Source: Homarus americanus
Taxonomy: Eukaryota > Arthropoda > Malacostraca > Decapoda > Nephropidae
DNA: 64,000 nt
Assembly (NCBI RefSeq): GCF_018991925.1
Contig: NW_024735145.1
Location: 590,001 to 654,000, forward strand
Direction of reading: 5' to 3'
In this document: piece after piece, positions 1 through 14,333 of the stretch
Position numbering within the stretch: the first letter of the stretch is position 1
Layout of the letters: the number at the start of each line of letters is the position of its first letter
Program-made: the position numbers and the translations under genes
The notes under the pieces: model-generated
Told to the model about the DNA's origin: nothing
The model's database searches: none
The model's input: the letters and a program-made list of their open reading frames with translations, nothing else

Positions 1-83
1 CTGAAGATAACCAAGTTTACCTACACGTCTAAACACCTTGAAACATAAACAAAACACGTACTAGACACGTTGTAACATGTACA

Positions 84-262
84 GGGGAGATCGCATCGAA
101 AACATGTTGCAAATAAAAAAAAATACGCAAAACGTGAAAAAAAAATTGTTGCAGGAACTTGAAATCATGTTACAGACGCATGAAAACATGTTGCAAACGC
201 TTGAGAGGGATGTTGCAAACGCTGAGAACATGTTGCAAGTCGTAAAGAAAACGTGTTGCGGG
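84..262. repeat. Degenerate minisatellite around ATGTTGCAAACGC
   Basis: About six imperfect copies of a motif close to AACATGTTGCAAACGC, spaced roughly 20-30 bp apart. An apparent 63-codon frame through it is a by-product of the repeat: its protein repeats NMLQ and has no family resemblance. The flanks at 1-80 show nothing recognisable. Confidence 0.6.
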
Positions 263-309
263 GGGTAAAAACAAATTGCAAAATGCGTCTGTCTAGTAAG
301 AGTCCTGTC

Positions 310-365
310 ACCAAGAACCTAACCTAACATAACCTAAACCTAACCTAACTTAAACTAAACCAAAC
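310..365. repeat. Interstitial telomere-like AACCT block
   Basis: Imperfect tandem CCTAA/AACCT units, the complement of TTAGG, the usual arthropod telomere repeat. Units are mutated (AACAT, AAACC, ACTTA), so this is an old interstitial block rather than a chromosome end. The following stretch 366-1010 holds only short GAGA and CCCAC simple sequence and no gene. Confidence 0.6.
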
Positions 366-1016
366 CATCGGTCAACATTAATTATTATTCCCGCTTTTCT
401 ATATCAACAGACAGTCATTCACACGATCCACGAAGCAGCTTTGCAATATTTACGAAGACGCGTTGAATACATGCCTGTGTCTTGCAAGGGACATGGCAGA
501 GAGCTTGAATTAATTACGAGGACAGGGCGAGAGACATACACTGAAATATGGAGAGAGAAGCATTGAGAGACAGAGAGATAGATGTCTTGATATGGGAGAT
601 AATGATGAGAGACATATTCTAGAGCCCCTGGGATATAGTGAGACATATTCTAGGTCTCTGAGACGTAAGGATGAGATAGAGAGATATTTATATTACCTTG
701 AGACACATCCACACCAACTACGCACCATCCCACATTTAGTCACGCCTACAACCCCCACCCACGCATAACCACGCCCACTTTCCCCACCCCACACATCCTA
801 CGCCCACTACCCCCACTCAGACAACCTCACGTTATCGCACTTTGTAAACACATAGTTGGCCAGTAATTAGCATTGAAATATGTAATTAAATTATCCAAGG
901 GTCATTGCAGCCACTAATTACCCCGCAATTGAATCGTGGTCCATATATTCTGAATCAGCATGTTCTGGAGTACTTATAATGTGACTGTTAACAAAATCTA
1001 ATTTTTGGGCCAAAAC

Positions 1017-1117
1017 AAACACACAAACGGGCAGACAAACAAACACACAAACGGGCAGACAAACAAACACACAAACGGGCAGACAAACAAACACACAAAC
1101 GGGCAGACAAACAAACA
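1017..1117. repeat. 24-bp tandem repeat, about four copies
   Basis: Four nearly perfect copies of CACACAAACGGGCAGAC followed by AAACAAA. A minus-strand open frame reading VCLPVCVF repeatedly is a translation of this array and not a gene. Confidence 0.85.
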
Positions 1118-1194
1118 CACACTCACACTCTCTCTCTCTCCTTGAAGCATAGGCATAATAATTTTGTCGTTCAGGAAGAGTGAAAGTTTTAATT

Positions 1195-1196
<2 letters not shown>

Positions 1197-1280
<84 letters not shown>

Positions 1281-1346
1281 TTATTATTTGTAGTAGTAGT
1301 AGTTGTAGTAGTAGTAGTAGTAGTAGTAGTAAGAGTAGTAGTAGTA
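1197..1346. repeat. (TC)40 followed by (TAG)n microsatellites
   Basis: An uninterrupted 80-bp TC run at 1197-1276 is followed after a short ATTATT spacer by a TAG/GTA trinucleotide run to 1346. Six-frame open frames here are repeat translations. Positions 1347-1545 are A/T-rich with nothing recognisable. Confidence 0.95.
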
Positions 1347-1549
1347 TTTTTAATAGTCACAAGTCTGGTTGCCTAAATGTTTTTGTGTTGTAGTGAAAAT
1401 GTTAAAAAAATACATATTATAAAACATCGTCCAAAAAAAATGAAAATAGAGGAATTCCTGAAAAAATTCCAACAGTTTTATTCTGGAAAAAAAATATAAA
1501 ATAATAAAACCAATAAAAATACTTAAAATATAAATGTCAAGGGATTACG

Positions 1550-1660
1550 TCCTATCCTAACCTATCCTAACCTAACCTATCCTATCCTAACCTAACCTAT
1601 CCTAACCTAACCTATCCTAACCTAACCTATCCTAACCTAACCTATCCTAACCTCCTAACC
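1550..1660. repeat. Mixed CCTAA/CCTAT telomere-variant array
   Basis: About 110 bp alternating CCTAT and one or more CCTAA units, giving a higher-order pattern of CCTATCCTAACCTAA. CCTAA is the complement of the arthropod telomere unit TTAGG; CCTAT is a variant. It is the most regular telomere-like block in the window. Confidence 0.75.
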
Positions 1661-1754
1661 TACACCTAAAAAAATATCAATTAATAATTATAATCATACA
1701 TTTTATTCATTTCTCCTCAATGACATAAACTCCTTCCTTCAATCTCTCACTGGA

Positions 1755-1814
1755 AGGTCAACTTGGTAGGTCAAGATCTGTAGACAGGTCAGAGGTCATT
1801 TACAAGGTCACGTG
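1755..1814 (+). promoter_or_regulatory. Cluster of five AGGTCA half-sites
   Basis: Exact AGGTCA hexamers start at 1755, 1768, 1786, 1793 and 1805. The pair at 1786 and 1793 is a direct repeat with one-base spacing (DR1). The last runs into TCACGTG, an E-box. AGGTCA is the half-site of the RXR/USP, HNF4 and EcR nuclear-receptor family. Functional use is inference; nearby genes are not visible. Confidence 0.35.
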
Positions 1815-1917
1815 TTGGCTGTGTGTTTGTTGGGGGGATGGGAAGTCATTCCATCATGAAGTTTTGTTGATTAAATTGTCTCAGCAGATGTGATGACCAG
1901 ACTGGGAGTAGGTATGT

Positions 1918-2160
1918 TGTTGTGGTGGTGGTGGTGGTGGTTGTTGTTTTGGTGGTAGGGATAGTGAGGAGTGAGAGATAATGTCCCTTCCTCTTCTTCC
2001 TCCTCTTCTTCTCCTCCTCCCTCCTTCCTCCTCTTCTTCTCCTCCTCCCTCCTTCCTCCTCTTCTTCTCCTCCTCCCTCCTTCCTCCTCTTCTCCTCCTC
2101 CCTCCTTCCTACTCTTCTTCTCCTCCTCCCTTCTTCCTCCACTTCTTCCTCTTCCTTCTC
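1918..2160. repeat. (TGG)n then 28-bp pyrimidine minisatellite
   Basis: A TGG-rich run (1918-1960) is followed by tandem copies of a roughly 28-bp pyrimidine unit (CTCCTCCTCCCTCCTTCC plus CTCTTCTTCT variants) from about 1985. All pyrimidines lie on the + strand. Open frames on both strands are low-complexity Ser/Pro/Leu or Arg/Glu translations and not genes. Confidence 0.85.
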
Positions 2161-2199
2161 TCAGGACTCAGAAGAAGTAATCTAATTAAAAGTTTATAT

Positions 2200-3060
2200 A
2201 CTTTGAGGAGGTCATGAAACAAGTACACCTAGACTTTCATTACACTCAAGGGAAAGTACAGGAAAGTTTATAATGAAAGAAAGTAATGAAGTTGTATTAA
2301 TATTTTGTGTTTGGTAGTAAGAAAGTGTTTTTGGAGGGAAAGTACATCAAAAGTAGTGAACTGGGGTAGTTTTATATTTTTGTAGGTAGTGTAAGAAAGT
2401 ACTTTTTAGAGAGAGAGTACTTGAGAATATATGAGAAAGTAGATATGATAAGAAAGTAGTTTTTTAGGGGGAAGTTTTAGGAAAATATATAACAAAGTAG
2501 TTTGCCTGTGTAATAGTAATAGTTTTTGTAAAGATGGTGTGAGAATAAAGCAAAAGTATAGCCAAGACAGTTAACTAGAGTGATATTAATATTTTTGTAG
2601 TTTTTGTAAGGAATTATACTTTTGGGGGAGCAGTAAAAATATAGTAGGTAAAAGTATATACAAAATTATCACCAAGAATACTTTTCTATATTTGTTCTCG
2701 AAATTTTTGTAAAAGTGTATATATAAAAAGTCTTCACCTAGGGCAATATTAATACTATTGAAACTTACATTACTATAAATTAAATAAAAATTAATATTAT
2801 TCTGTATAAATTACCAGGAAAAATTATAATTAAAATTTCTACTTGATTTGCATATATTAATTACAAATAAATTTCAAAATACACATTAGTACTGCAAGGT
2901 CTTACTTTCAACATACTAATATATATATGTTTTAAACTGCTGCGTCATCTTTGTGTAATTTGTTTGTTTTTTTGAGGGGTAAATTTCGCCAGTGGATATT
3001 TAGCTAGTGGTGGGGGGGTGCCAGTTACTGTCTTATTCAGTGAATTTACGCAGGGGTGAA
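2200..3060. other. A/T-rich stretch with recurrent GAAAGTA motif
   Basis: No gene seen. Between about 2230 and 2680 the motif GAAAGTA or AGAAAGTAG recurs more than ten times at irregular spacing with T-rich spacers, as expected of a decayed minisatellite. 2700-2960 is plain A/T-rich sequence. Confidence 0.4.
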
Positions 3061-3062
<2 letters not shown>

Positions 3063-3112
<50 letters not shown>

Positions 3113-3700
3113 ATCTCTTCCTCACTTTAGTTTTGCATTCTCTTTCTCTCTCCAACTGAAACAGACAAACAAACAGACAAACAGAGACATTCAGAAAAAC
3201 AGAAATAGTGTGGGAAAAGAAAGAGACGACAAGGAAGAAGAATAAAAGGATAAAGAGACAAAGAACGAAAAGACAGAAGGAGAGAGAATGAAGTAGTTGG
3301 ATGGGAGAGATAATAGAGAAATAGTGAGGATGGAAGAAATGAGAGAGAGAAGATTAATAGACGGAGGATTGAGAGGGGTTAGTGAGAGGGAGGAGAGGGG
3401 GCGAAGGAGGAAGAAGCTAGAGACAGGAGGAGGAATGATGGAGGGAGGGAAGAAGAGAGACGGGAGATGGAGGGACAAAGGGAGAGGACAGGAGAGAAAA
3501 GAGAGATAAGGGAAAGAGGTGAGAGAAGGGGGAGGGAGAGAGGGAAGGAGGAGGGAGGGAGAGAGGGATTTCACTAAGGCTTTGAATATGTAAATTAGAT
3601 TATTCACTCAAGTATTTAAGTAAAGGAGATGAGGAGACGTGATAAAGGAGGTGATAGAGAGAGAGAGAAAGAGAGAGATAGAGACGCAAAAGACGAAGTT
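3063..3700. repeat. (GT)24 followed by purine-rich tract
   Basis: A pure GT run at 3063-3110 is followed by about 550 bases of mostly purine sequence (3150-3690, GAGA and GGAGG words) without a clear period. The 138-codon minus-strand frame across it is Leu/Ser/Pro low complexity and is not a gene. Confidence 0.8.
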
Positions 3701-3755
3701 AAGTCGGGCACGCCTTATGTCCCCGAACGCCGTCAATCTATACTCAAAACATAAG

Positions 3756-4050
3756 AATTCCAAGTTGGGCAAATCTTCTATACAGCATCTCATTATGCAA
3801 CCGAACCGAACTTGAGATATATAGATTCCAAGTTGGGCAGATTTTAAAACGACCTCTCTCTCAACATCCAACTGAACCGAACTTGAGATATAATGATTCC
3901 AAGTTGGGTATAATTTTTAAGACAGCGCGTAATCATCCAACTGAACCGAACTTGAAATATAATCATTCAAAGTTGGGCACAATTTAAAGACAGCGTGTAA
4001 TCATCCAACTGAACCGAACTTTGGATATAATCATTCCAAGTTGGGGCAGA
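3756..4050. repeat. 69-bp minisatellite, four to five copies
   Basis: Units start with ATTCCAAGTTGGGCA at 3756, 3825, 3896, 3965 and 4033, a period of 68-71 bp. Each unit ends with AACTGAACCGAACTTGAGAT-like sequence. The first copy is most diverged. This is the longest-period tandem array found here. Confidence 0.85.
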
Positions 4051-4629
4051 TACAATATTTTACTTTCTCCTCATCAGTGTCTCTGTCATCATACCGAACT
4101 TGAGACGTCTTCAAGATCAGCTTTAAGACGTATTTTCCCGCCACTTAACCGCAGGTGGGCCGTCTCATTACAGGTAACGAGGCGCCCCTGGTCGATCCCC
4201 CTCCGTGCCGTGTCGAAGTGTCCAGATATTCGACTAGTCATCCATGGGTCGATTTCCTTCAACTGTCGAATTCAGGAGGGGGGGGGGGGATTTAATTACG
4301 CCCCATTACGCCATTATAAACATTGGAGGAGAAATTTTGGCGACTCCCTCCACCGCCATTATTCACGGTTGAGTCACAGAGACGATAAGACGCCATTAAA
4401 AGTTCAACCATTAAGAGTCTGAACCAAAAAACAAAAATAAAAATCTTGGGATATATATTTTTTTTTTCATCTGAGTTTCTGGTCGAGTCTTTGCGATGTT
4501 TTGCCGCCATTTTAGTTTTTTGAGGTTTTTCGTTATTTAGAGGTTCTTTTTGAGGTAAATCTGTTGCCAAGTTGTAATAGTAGAGTCTTAGTGATGTTTC
4601 GACGCCATTTTGTCTGTGTTGTGTTACGT

Positions 4630-5365
<736 letters not shown>

Positions 5366-5514
5366 ACTAAGATCCGATACAATAATGGTAAGTTTTAACC
5401 TGAATTATGTTAGTGCTATTGTTTTTTAAGTGAAATAATTTTGGCGGCTATTGAGTGTACTTTTGTTCCGCTGAGGAGAGGTGTTGGTTGGCGCAGAGCT
5501 ATATTTTTGGGGGG

Positions 5515-5653
5515 TACTTTCGCGCAGATATGATACTTTTTGGGGTACTTTCGCGCAGATAAGATACTTTTTGGGGTACTTTCGCGCAGATAAGATACTT
5601 TTTGGGGTACTTTCGCGCAGATATGATACTTTTTGGGGTACTTTCGCGCAGAT
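5515..5653. repeat. 31-bp minisatellite with CGCGCAG core
   Basis: Units begin with TACTTTCGCGCAGAT at 5515, 5546, 5577, 5608 and 5639, a strict 31-bp period, with an ATA/AAG variant after CAGAT. The CpG-dense core stands out against the A/T-rich spacers. There are no unique spacers, so this is not a CRISPR array. The 5660-6350 flank holds a short CT run (5930-5957) and no gene. Confidence 0.9.
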
Positions 5654-5926
5654 GAGAGATGGTGCATAAAATAGGATAGTGTGTATAAGTGGTTGGGTAC
5701 TTACAGTGGGCGTGCGGGCGTGTTCTTGTGAAGTTACCCACTACTCTTGTACACTGAGGAGAAAGAAAACGGAATTAGGGGTTTACAGAAAATGGGTATG
5801 TATAGAAAATGGGAATTGATGATGATAATAATAATAATAACAATAATATTAATAGACAGTTTGATAAATAGATAGATAGGTAGATAGAGATAATCAAATA
5901 CACACCTGTAATCTTACCTGTAACTG

Positions 5927-5960
<34 letters not shown>

Positions 5961-6356
5961 AGTGAATCAGTCTCCTAATCTTTCGGTCATTTCAGTGATT
6001 GGATTTAAAACTATATATTTTTTGGTGCATTCAGTCAAAACCGATTGGGGTGTTATAGTCATCGTCCTGAACTGATTACTGAGTGAAAATCCGGTGTTGT
6101 ATTATCAAGCTTACGGTGATGGGAGGTGTAGGTTGTATGAATGTGAGTGTATGACTGTATTCCCCCCCCCCCCAGGGTATGAGAGCTTTCAATACGTGTA
6201 TGTTGTATAAATGACACATATAAAAATAAAATCGAATGACGGTAGACTAATTGAATAACTTTTAAAAATGAATAAAAACAATAGTTACAGGTGAATGGAT
6301 AAATAATACGTGAGGTAAATTTCTGGCGTTTGGTTTATATACGAATGCTCCCTACC

Positions 6357-6389
6357 GCCGCCATCTTGTTTTCTCCTACTGCGCATGCG
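6357..6389. promoter_or_regulatory. Promoter-like YY1 plus NRF1 sites
   Basis: GCCGCCATCTTG (6357-6368) matches the YY1/Pho consensus in reverse, and TGCGCATGCG (6380-6389) is a perfect palindromic NRF1-type site, 11 bp apart. This pairing is typical of broadly expressed gene promoters. No coding exon is recognised within several kilobases on either strand, so the promoter role is inference. Confidence 0.35.
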
Positions 6390-6589
6390 TCGATGGAATG
6401 TAAACAAACCCCCGATTTGATTGCCCCTTTACTTCCTGAACCACACAGCGCCCGTACCATAACATTGAACTCAAAGCCTAAATATCCCTCCAAGATATAT
6501 TGAGAGTTATTTGACTATAGTATGCGGTATAAGATGCGGTTAAACTATAAAAAAAAATAAGCACAAAACGTGAATGTATCCCAGGCAGA

Positions 6590-6732
6590 GAGCTTAAACC
6601 CCCTCCCCTCACCCCCAAAGGCACCTCCCCTCCCTCCCGATACGTTCTCAGCTCCCTCCTCCACTCCCTTCCCTTCCCCTCTCTCCCCTCCCATCCCCTT
6701 CCATCCCCTCCCCACCCCTCCCCTACCCTTTC
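6590..6732. repeat. C/T-rich low-complexity tract
   Basis: CCCCTCCC-type pyrimidine sequence on the + strand. Overlapping frames of 103-116 codons on both strands arise from it and are not supported as genes. A CCAAT-type box pair lies nearby at about 6826 and 6852. Confidence 0.7.
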
Positions 6733-6985
6733 CGATACGTTCCCACTCCGAGCGCCTTGAAAACACGAGAGATCCCCAAAACAGAGCGAGGCAGGATTGT
6801 CGGAACGCTTGGGCTCGAAATCGCCCATTGGCTGGAGGTTTTATTGAGTCAGCCAATGAGATACTGCGAGTCTATTTTGTTGGTCCACGACGGAAAAATT
6901 AACTTGTGTGTGTGTTAAAGTTTTACTCTTGTTTGGCTCTTTAAAGTTTCCTGCGGCGGTTGTGTTGACTTTGCGGAGGCAGAGA

Positions 6986-7197
6986 TAAATAGGTGGGTGG
7001 GTGGATGGTGTGGTTAGGTGGTTAAATAGATGGGTGGATGGTGTGGTTAGGTGGTTAAATAGGTGGGTGGGTGGATGGTGTGGTTAGGTGGTTAAATAGA
7101 TGGATGGATGGTGTGGTTAGGTGGTTAAATAGATGGATGGATGGTGTGGTTAGGTGGTTAAATAGATGGATGGATGGTGTGGTTAGGTGGTTAAATG
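6986..7197. repeat. 33-37 bp minisatellite, six copies
   Basis: Tandem copies of ATGGTGTGGTTAGGTGGTTA followed by AATAGATGG-type sequence; the first copies carry longer GGTGGG runs. The unit contains GGTTAGG, resembling the telomere hexamer context. Frames on both strands (WMDGVVRWLNR repeats) are repeat translations. Confidence 0.9.
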
Positions 7198-7779
7198 GAT
7201 TGAAAGTAAATATTAAGAGATATAGAGAGAGAGATTTACATAAGCACACTAGCTCATAACAAGGTCGTTCCAATGTTTTAACTGCCGCAGTTCATTTCCC
7301 TCCTAAAGCTAATGGTGTTAAGTTTAGCATTTAATTCTTCATAAAACACTAACTCTCTTTTCTGTGACTGACGTGACGTGAGAGTATTCGTTCGAATCAC
7401 ACTGCTCCGTTGCCAGCTCCACTGTGTGTGTTGGTGGGAGGGTCGGCGTAGTGACCTGTCGTCCAGGAAGGGTACAACAGACTATGCACCCTTCACCGCC
7501 AATGTGCACCACGAACTTATGAACGAAACTGGTATGTGTAATTTTCATGTGTACATGGTTGTATTATGTGTACGTTTTATATGTACATGGTAGTGTTATG
7601 TGTACCATTTAATATATACAAGGTATCATGTGTACCTGTACTTGCTATGTGTGCATGACGATTTTCTCTGATAGCGTACATATATTAATTCCAAATAGTA
7701 TTCATATCTGTACCTGTGTATGCCTGTAAGTTTACCTGTGTCAATACTTACACCTGTACCATCGCCACTAACCTAACCC

Positions 7780-7846
7780 AGCATAACCTAACCCTACCCT
7801 AACCTAACCTAACTTAACCAAAACACCCCATCACCACAACAACAAA

Positions 7847-7928
<82 letters not shown>
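7780..7928. repeat. Telomere-like block followed by (AC)39
   Basis: Imperfect CCTAA units at 7773-7822 and a pure AC run at about 7851-7928. The sequence before it (7200-7770) carries the recurring words TGTACATGG and TACCTGT without a clear period; no gene seen. Confidence 0.85.
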
Positions 7929-7930
<2 letters not shown>

Positions 7931-8156
7931 GACCTATGTTAGAAAAAAAACATCAATATTAAACTATATTCGCGAAAAATATTCTCCCCACGTTGGCTCG
8001 AAGGAAAAAAAAGGTATACCATATTTTTTTTTTTAAAATTTTGATATAGTAGAGGATCATTGCTCACGGGATATTGCCTCATATGTAGTCGTTATATGAA
8101 AGGTTCAGTAATGTATTGTCTTCTTTCCTGACGATATATGCAAATCTTTAAATATG

Positions 8157-8455
8157 GCTTGGGGGGCTGGGGTGGGGTGAGGTGAGGTGAAGGAGAGTAA
8201 GGGGAGGTTAAGGGAGGTTAGGGGAGTTAGGTATGTGAGTTGGTGGGTAGAGGTTTAAGAGCAGAAGAAAAGAAAGAAAAGGAAGGGAAGGTAGGAGGAA
8301 GAAAGGAAGAAGATAAAAATATAGGTTGATAAAGTGCGAGAGACTGGAAGCAACTGCAAAGAGAGTGACTCAAGAAGGAAGGAGAAATTCAGAGGAAAAA
8401 TGAATTGAAATGTGAAAGTAATCTTGTTCATATTTCTTACTTATATTAGTCTCTC

Positions 8456-8497
<42 letters not shown>
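8157..8497. repeat. G-rich GGTGAGG tract and (CT)n run
   Basis: GGGGTGAGGTGAGG-type sequence (8160-8230), purine-rich sequence to 8420, then a CT run at 8459-8497. No gene between 7930 and 8890 is supported; a 77-codon frame at 8597-8830 has no recognisable family. Confidence 0.7.
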
Positions 8498-8500
<3 letters not shown>

Positions 8501-8891
8501 AAGAAGAAAGTGAATGAAATAAAAACCAGGAAATGAAGATAGACAGAAAAGAAGATAGATAGATAGAGAGAGAGATATATACCACATATTTCAACATTGC
8601 CAAAAGAGACTCAGAGAAATACACTTATTGATACTATTTCTCATGTGTCTGTATATTGTATTCACAATCTATCTCTCACACTGGTATATCCCCCAGTATC
8701 TCTCACATTGGTCTATCTCTCAGGTATCTCTCAGTGTCTCATGAGGAGGAGAAGGACGGTGGTTGATCTTGACAAATGTGTAAATAATGAAGGTCTCTGG
8801 TGCCTGTCTTATATCACCTCTCCCTCCTGACAAGCTGAGACCTGGCACATTAGAGAGATATGATGGGAATGAGATGGAATTCCTTAGAGAG

Positions 8892-8892
<1 letters not shown>

Positions 8893-8946
<54 letters not shown>

Positions 8947-9290
8947 CTACCTAAATGGTAATAATACACATTTAAGTTATAAAATTGGTGTACCGTATGA
9001 GCGCCAGAAGGGCCTAAGTGCTCTTTAAACACTGACAATTTGCTCTGGTGTTGGCCGCTGAATTAAGCTTGAACATTAACTATGTAAATGTGAGAGTTAA
9101 ATGTTTTAATTAGTGTGAGTGGGGTGGGCAGGTGGGTGGGGGTGGGTGGGGGGTGGGAGTGGGTGAGGGGAGTGGGTGGGGTGGGTGGGTGTGTGCTATC
9201 TGTCTGTCTGTCTGTCTGTGTATATATGTGTGTGTTGTATGTATGTATGTATGTATGTATGTATGTATGTATGTATGTATTTTCTTTATA
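8893..9290. repeat. (GT)n, G-rich and (GTAT)n block
   Basis: A GT run at 8893-8941, a GGTGGGTGGGGG-type tract at 9120-9193 with several G-triplets that could form a G-quadruplex, CTGT units at about 9198-9218 and a GTAT run at 9238-9280. Confidence 0.9.
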
Positions 9291-9499
9291 TTATTCCCCT
9301 CCTTTATTATCTTAGCACCTTCCTCTCAGTTTCTACACTTCACATTCACTTATCTTCCTTTCTCTTCCATCTCCCCTCTTTCTTCACCCTCTTCACCCGT
9401 AACGAAGGTAGGAGGAGAGAAATAATAAATAATAAATACGGGTCAATTGATGATAATATTTGTAATGGTTGTGTAATATTGTTTGAAGGGGGTTTGGTT

Positions 9500-9864
<365 letters not shown>

Positions 9865-10045
9865 CCCTCCTACCCCCCTCCCCCCACCTTAATAATATTC
9901 CCCTGGGCCGTAAAGATCAGATCAGAGGGAAAGTTTGTTTAATATTTAGTGATGAAAAGACTGTAATATGCCGCCGTCAGGAAGTGAAAACATTTGGCTC
10001 CTGTGAGAAAAAATTGGAATTGTGGTAAAGTTTATTTGGTTATAT

Positions 10046-10133
10046 AATGTAGGTTAGTAGGAGTAGTAGTGGTAGTAGGCGGAGTAGTAGTATTAGTAGT
10101 AGTAGAAATAGTAATAGTAGTAGTGGTAGTATC
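10046..10133. repeat. Imperfect (TAG)n tract
   Basis: About 88 bp of interrupted TAG/TAGTGG trinucleotides. 10140-10380 is A/T-rich and shows nothing else. Confidence 0.8.
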
Positions 10134-10385
10134 AATAATCACCATTTTCTACCACCACACAATTGAGAGGGTAGACTCCTCCAAAACTCACCAATTTTTT
10201 ACTTCATATTAAAAAAAACCGGAATATATATCTTTCTATCTATCTTCCACAGTCTTGAGTTTCCCCCCCAAGTTAAAATTTATATTAATATAAATTTTCA
10301 TATAAAGAAAATGTGTTAAAGTTTCCATTAAAATTTTCAACTTCTCGTGCTGAAGAAATTTAGTTGACACGATAGTTATTAAAAA

Positions 10386-10576
10386 CATCTTGAGTACGAT
10401 GGTTTAATGCCTTGAGTACGATGGTTTAACACCCTGAGTACGATGGTTTAATGCCTTGAGTACGATGGTTTAACACCCTGAGTACGATGGTTTAATGCCT
10501 TGAGTACGATGGTTTTACCCCTTGAGTACGATGGTTTAACACCTTGAGTACGATGGTTAACCCCTTGAGTATGATG
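10386..10576. repeat. 22-bp minisatellite CTTGAGTACGATGGTTTAAC
   Basis: Eight to nine copies of a 22-23 bp unit. Copies alternate between two sub-types ending TTTAATGC and TTTAACAC, a dimeric higher-order pattern. A second loose repeat with the words AACACACTCTAAGAAC follows at 10600-10770. Confidence 0.9.
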
Positions 10577-10889
10577 CTTTGCTCTACCGCTCTGAGAACA
10601 TGTAGAACACACTTGACACGCCCTAGGAAGAACACACTCCACTATAACATGAACAGCAAAACACTCTAAGAACATGACCAATGACACACTCTAAGAATAT
10701 GAACAACACACTTAGCTCGCCCTAGGAAGAACACACTCTAAGAACACGAAGAACAACACACTCTATTTCTTATCGGCGCTCATTTGCATATCTCACACCC
10801 CTTTATGAGGCGTCGGTGTCCTCACGGATAATCTGTGTCGTTATTCAGGCAAAGTTTTCACACCGGGATTAATGATCGACTTGTGACGC

Positions 10890-11045
10890 CCGGGGTGTAT
10901 TGTGGCGTTATAGAGTGCATTGTGGTGTTATGGGGGTGTATTGTGGTGTTATGGGGGTGTATTGTGGTGTTATGTAGTGTATTATGGCCTAATGGAGGTG
11001 TATTAGGGTGTATTGTGGTCTTAAAAAGGTGTATTGTGGCGCTAT
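10890..11045. repeat. 22-bp minisatellite GTGTATTGTGGTGTTATGGG
   Basis: About seven imperfect tandem units of 20-23 bp, adjacent to but unrelated in sequence to the array at 10386. The following 11050-11720 is A/T-rich with recurrent TAATATAAT words; no gene seen. Confidence 0.85.
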
Positions 11046-11720
11046 GGATAAACAGAGAAAAGCATTATAGCGCTATGAAGTATTATTTAGTATATATTAT
11101 CGTAATGTAACGGAATATAATTAATATGTAATGAAGAATAATTTAGTATAATTTAATCTCATATAATGGAGTATAATTTAACGCAATGGAACCACTAAAT
11201 AATAATAATTCTTAAATATTTTGTTTTCAGTTCATAAACAAAATAAACACTTAAAATTCCAGTAAAAATCCCCTTTAAAAAATAAGAAATACATTTGTTA
11301 TTTAATTTATTTTAGATGGAAAAATAAATTACTCTTTTATGTAATTAAAAATTCAATTGTAATTAAGGGTTTGTATTTTAATTACTACGTACCTAAAATA
11401 AATTCTTTGTTATTATCTAAGCACCACGGACCTACAATAAATTAATTCTTTGGTATTATCTAAACTCCACGGACCTAAAATAAATGTATAAATTTATATA
11501 TCGAGGAAATACACAAGGGTAGTGGCAGGCTAAAATTACATAGTGTTTTTGTAAAGTTATTTGAAGGGTGTTTGATATAGTACAGGAGATAGAGTGTTAG
11601 TTATGACTGTTTGTGTTTGGGGGAGTGTGTTTGTGTGTGTTTGTTTTTTTGGCATATATACTCATTCATGCACTCATATATACACACATATATACTCAAA
11701 TATACTGTGCACATTCAAAA

Positions 11721-11726
<6 letters not shown>

Positions 11727-11814
<88 letters not shown>

Positions 11815-12020
11815 AAGCACTTCCACCTTTTCACAATATATACCTTACAAAAAAAATTACTTCATGCATATTCAAAATTTAAAATGCATTTTTAACTAAA
11901 TTCCAGTTAATAAAATAAAATGTATAGACGAAATAGCTTCTGTGTGTGTGTGGGTGGTGGGTGGGTGGGTGGGTGGGTTGTGGGTGTGTGGGTGTGTGTG
12001 TGTGTGGGTGTGTGTGTGTT
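11727..12020. repeat. (AC)42 facing a GT/GGGT tract
   Basis: An AC run at 11727-11811 and, 130 bp later, a GTGT/GGGTG tract at 11940-12020 that is roughly its complement, so the two could pair as an inverted repeat. No gene. Confidence 0.9.
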
Positions 12021-12206
12021 TCTGAATCCTCGTGAGTACAGTAATAGTAATAAAAGTATAAAATAAAACACAGACACACACAGTAAGGAGAAGTATGATA
12101 AATAATAAGACTAGGAGCACTATAACTCTCGGGGCTTTTGTAAAGTTACCTACAGCTGAGTATGATGAATTATGCTAAGTGTGACGGCTAGCCTTGTACA
12201 GTACCC

Positions 12207-12726
<520 letters not shown>

Positions 12727-12839
12727 ATACAGTGTGTGTTGGTCAATTAGACAAATCTCAATTTACCTCGAGAATTTTAATTAGATTTTCTTCTTCATCT
12801 GTTTAAAATTCTCCTTCGCTAACCAAAAGTAAATTACCT

Positions 12840-13557
<718 letters not shown>

Positions 13558-13694
13558 ACCTTTTCAGTAATTAATTCACACCTGAGGTACTCACAATATA
13601 TCAGTTTAGTCTTGTTTTCTCTGGCCTGGAGCTGCCGTTGTTACCACTAATTGATTCTACCTGCGTTTAGCCATACAGGTGAGGTAAGAACTCC

Positions 13695-13955
13695 CTCAGG
13701 TTTTGGTTAGGTTAGGTTAGATGAGGTTTGGTTGGCTTTGGTTAGGTGAGTTACACATTACACACATAACTGCACATAAGTACACATAAACCTACACATA
13801 CAGACACATAAACCTACACATACAGACACATAAACCTACACATACACACATAACTACACATAAACCTACACATACACACACATAACTACACATACGCACA
13901 TAAACCTTCACATACATACATACACAACTACACATAAACCTACACATACATACAC
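13695..13955. repeat. TTAGG block and CACATAAACCTACACATACA repeat
   Basis: A GGTTAGGTTAGG block at about 13705-13720 is followed by a degenerate array of roughly 20-bp units built from ACACATAAACCTACACATACA-like words (13750-13955). Confidence 0.75.
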
Positions 13956-14084
13956 CCTGAAACATGTTGTGTACGTGTCTAGTACCTGTGTGAAGGCTTG
14001 GGTGAGGGTGACTACTTTTAGCACTTCATCTGACACGTGTTAGTATTTTGTTAGGTTATATATGACGTCACTTGCCTCGTCTGT

Positions 14085-14333
<249 letters not shown>

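Noticed and set aside
1550..1660. True telomere end
   Set aside because: Short, interrupted by CCTAT variants, and internal to continuing sequence on both sides.
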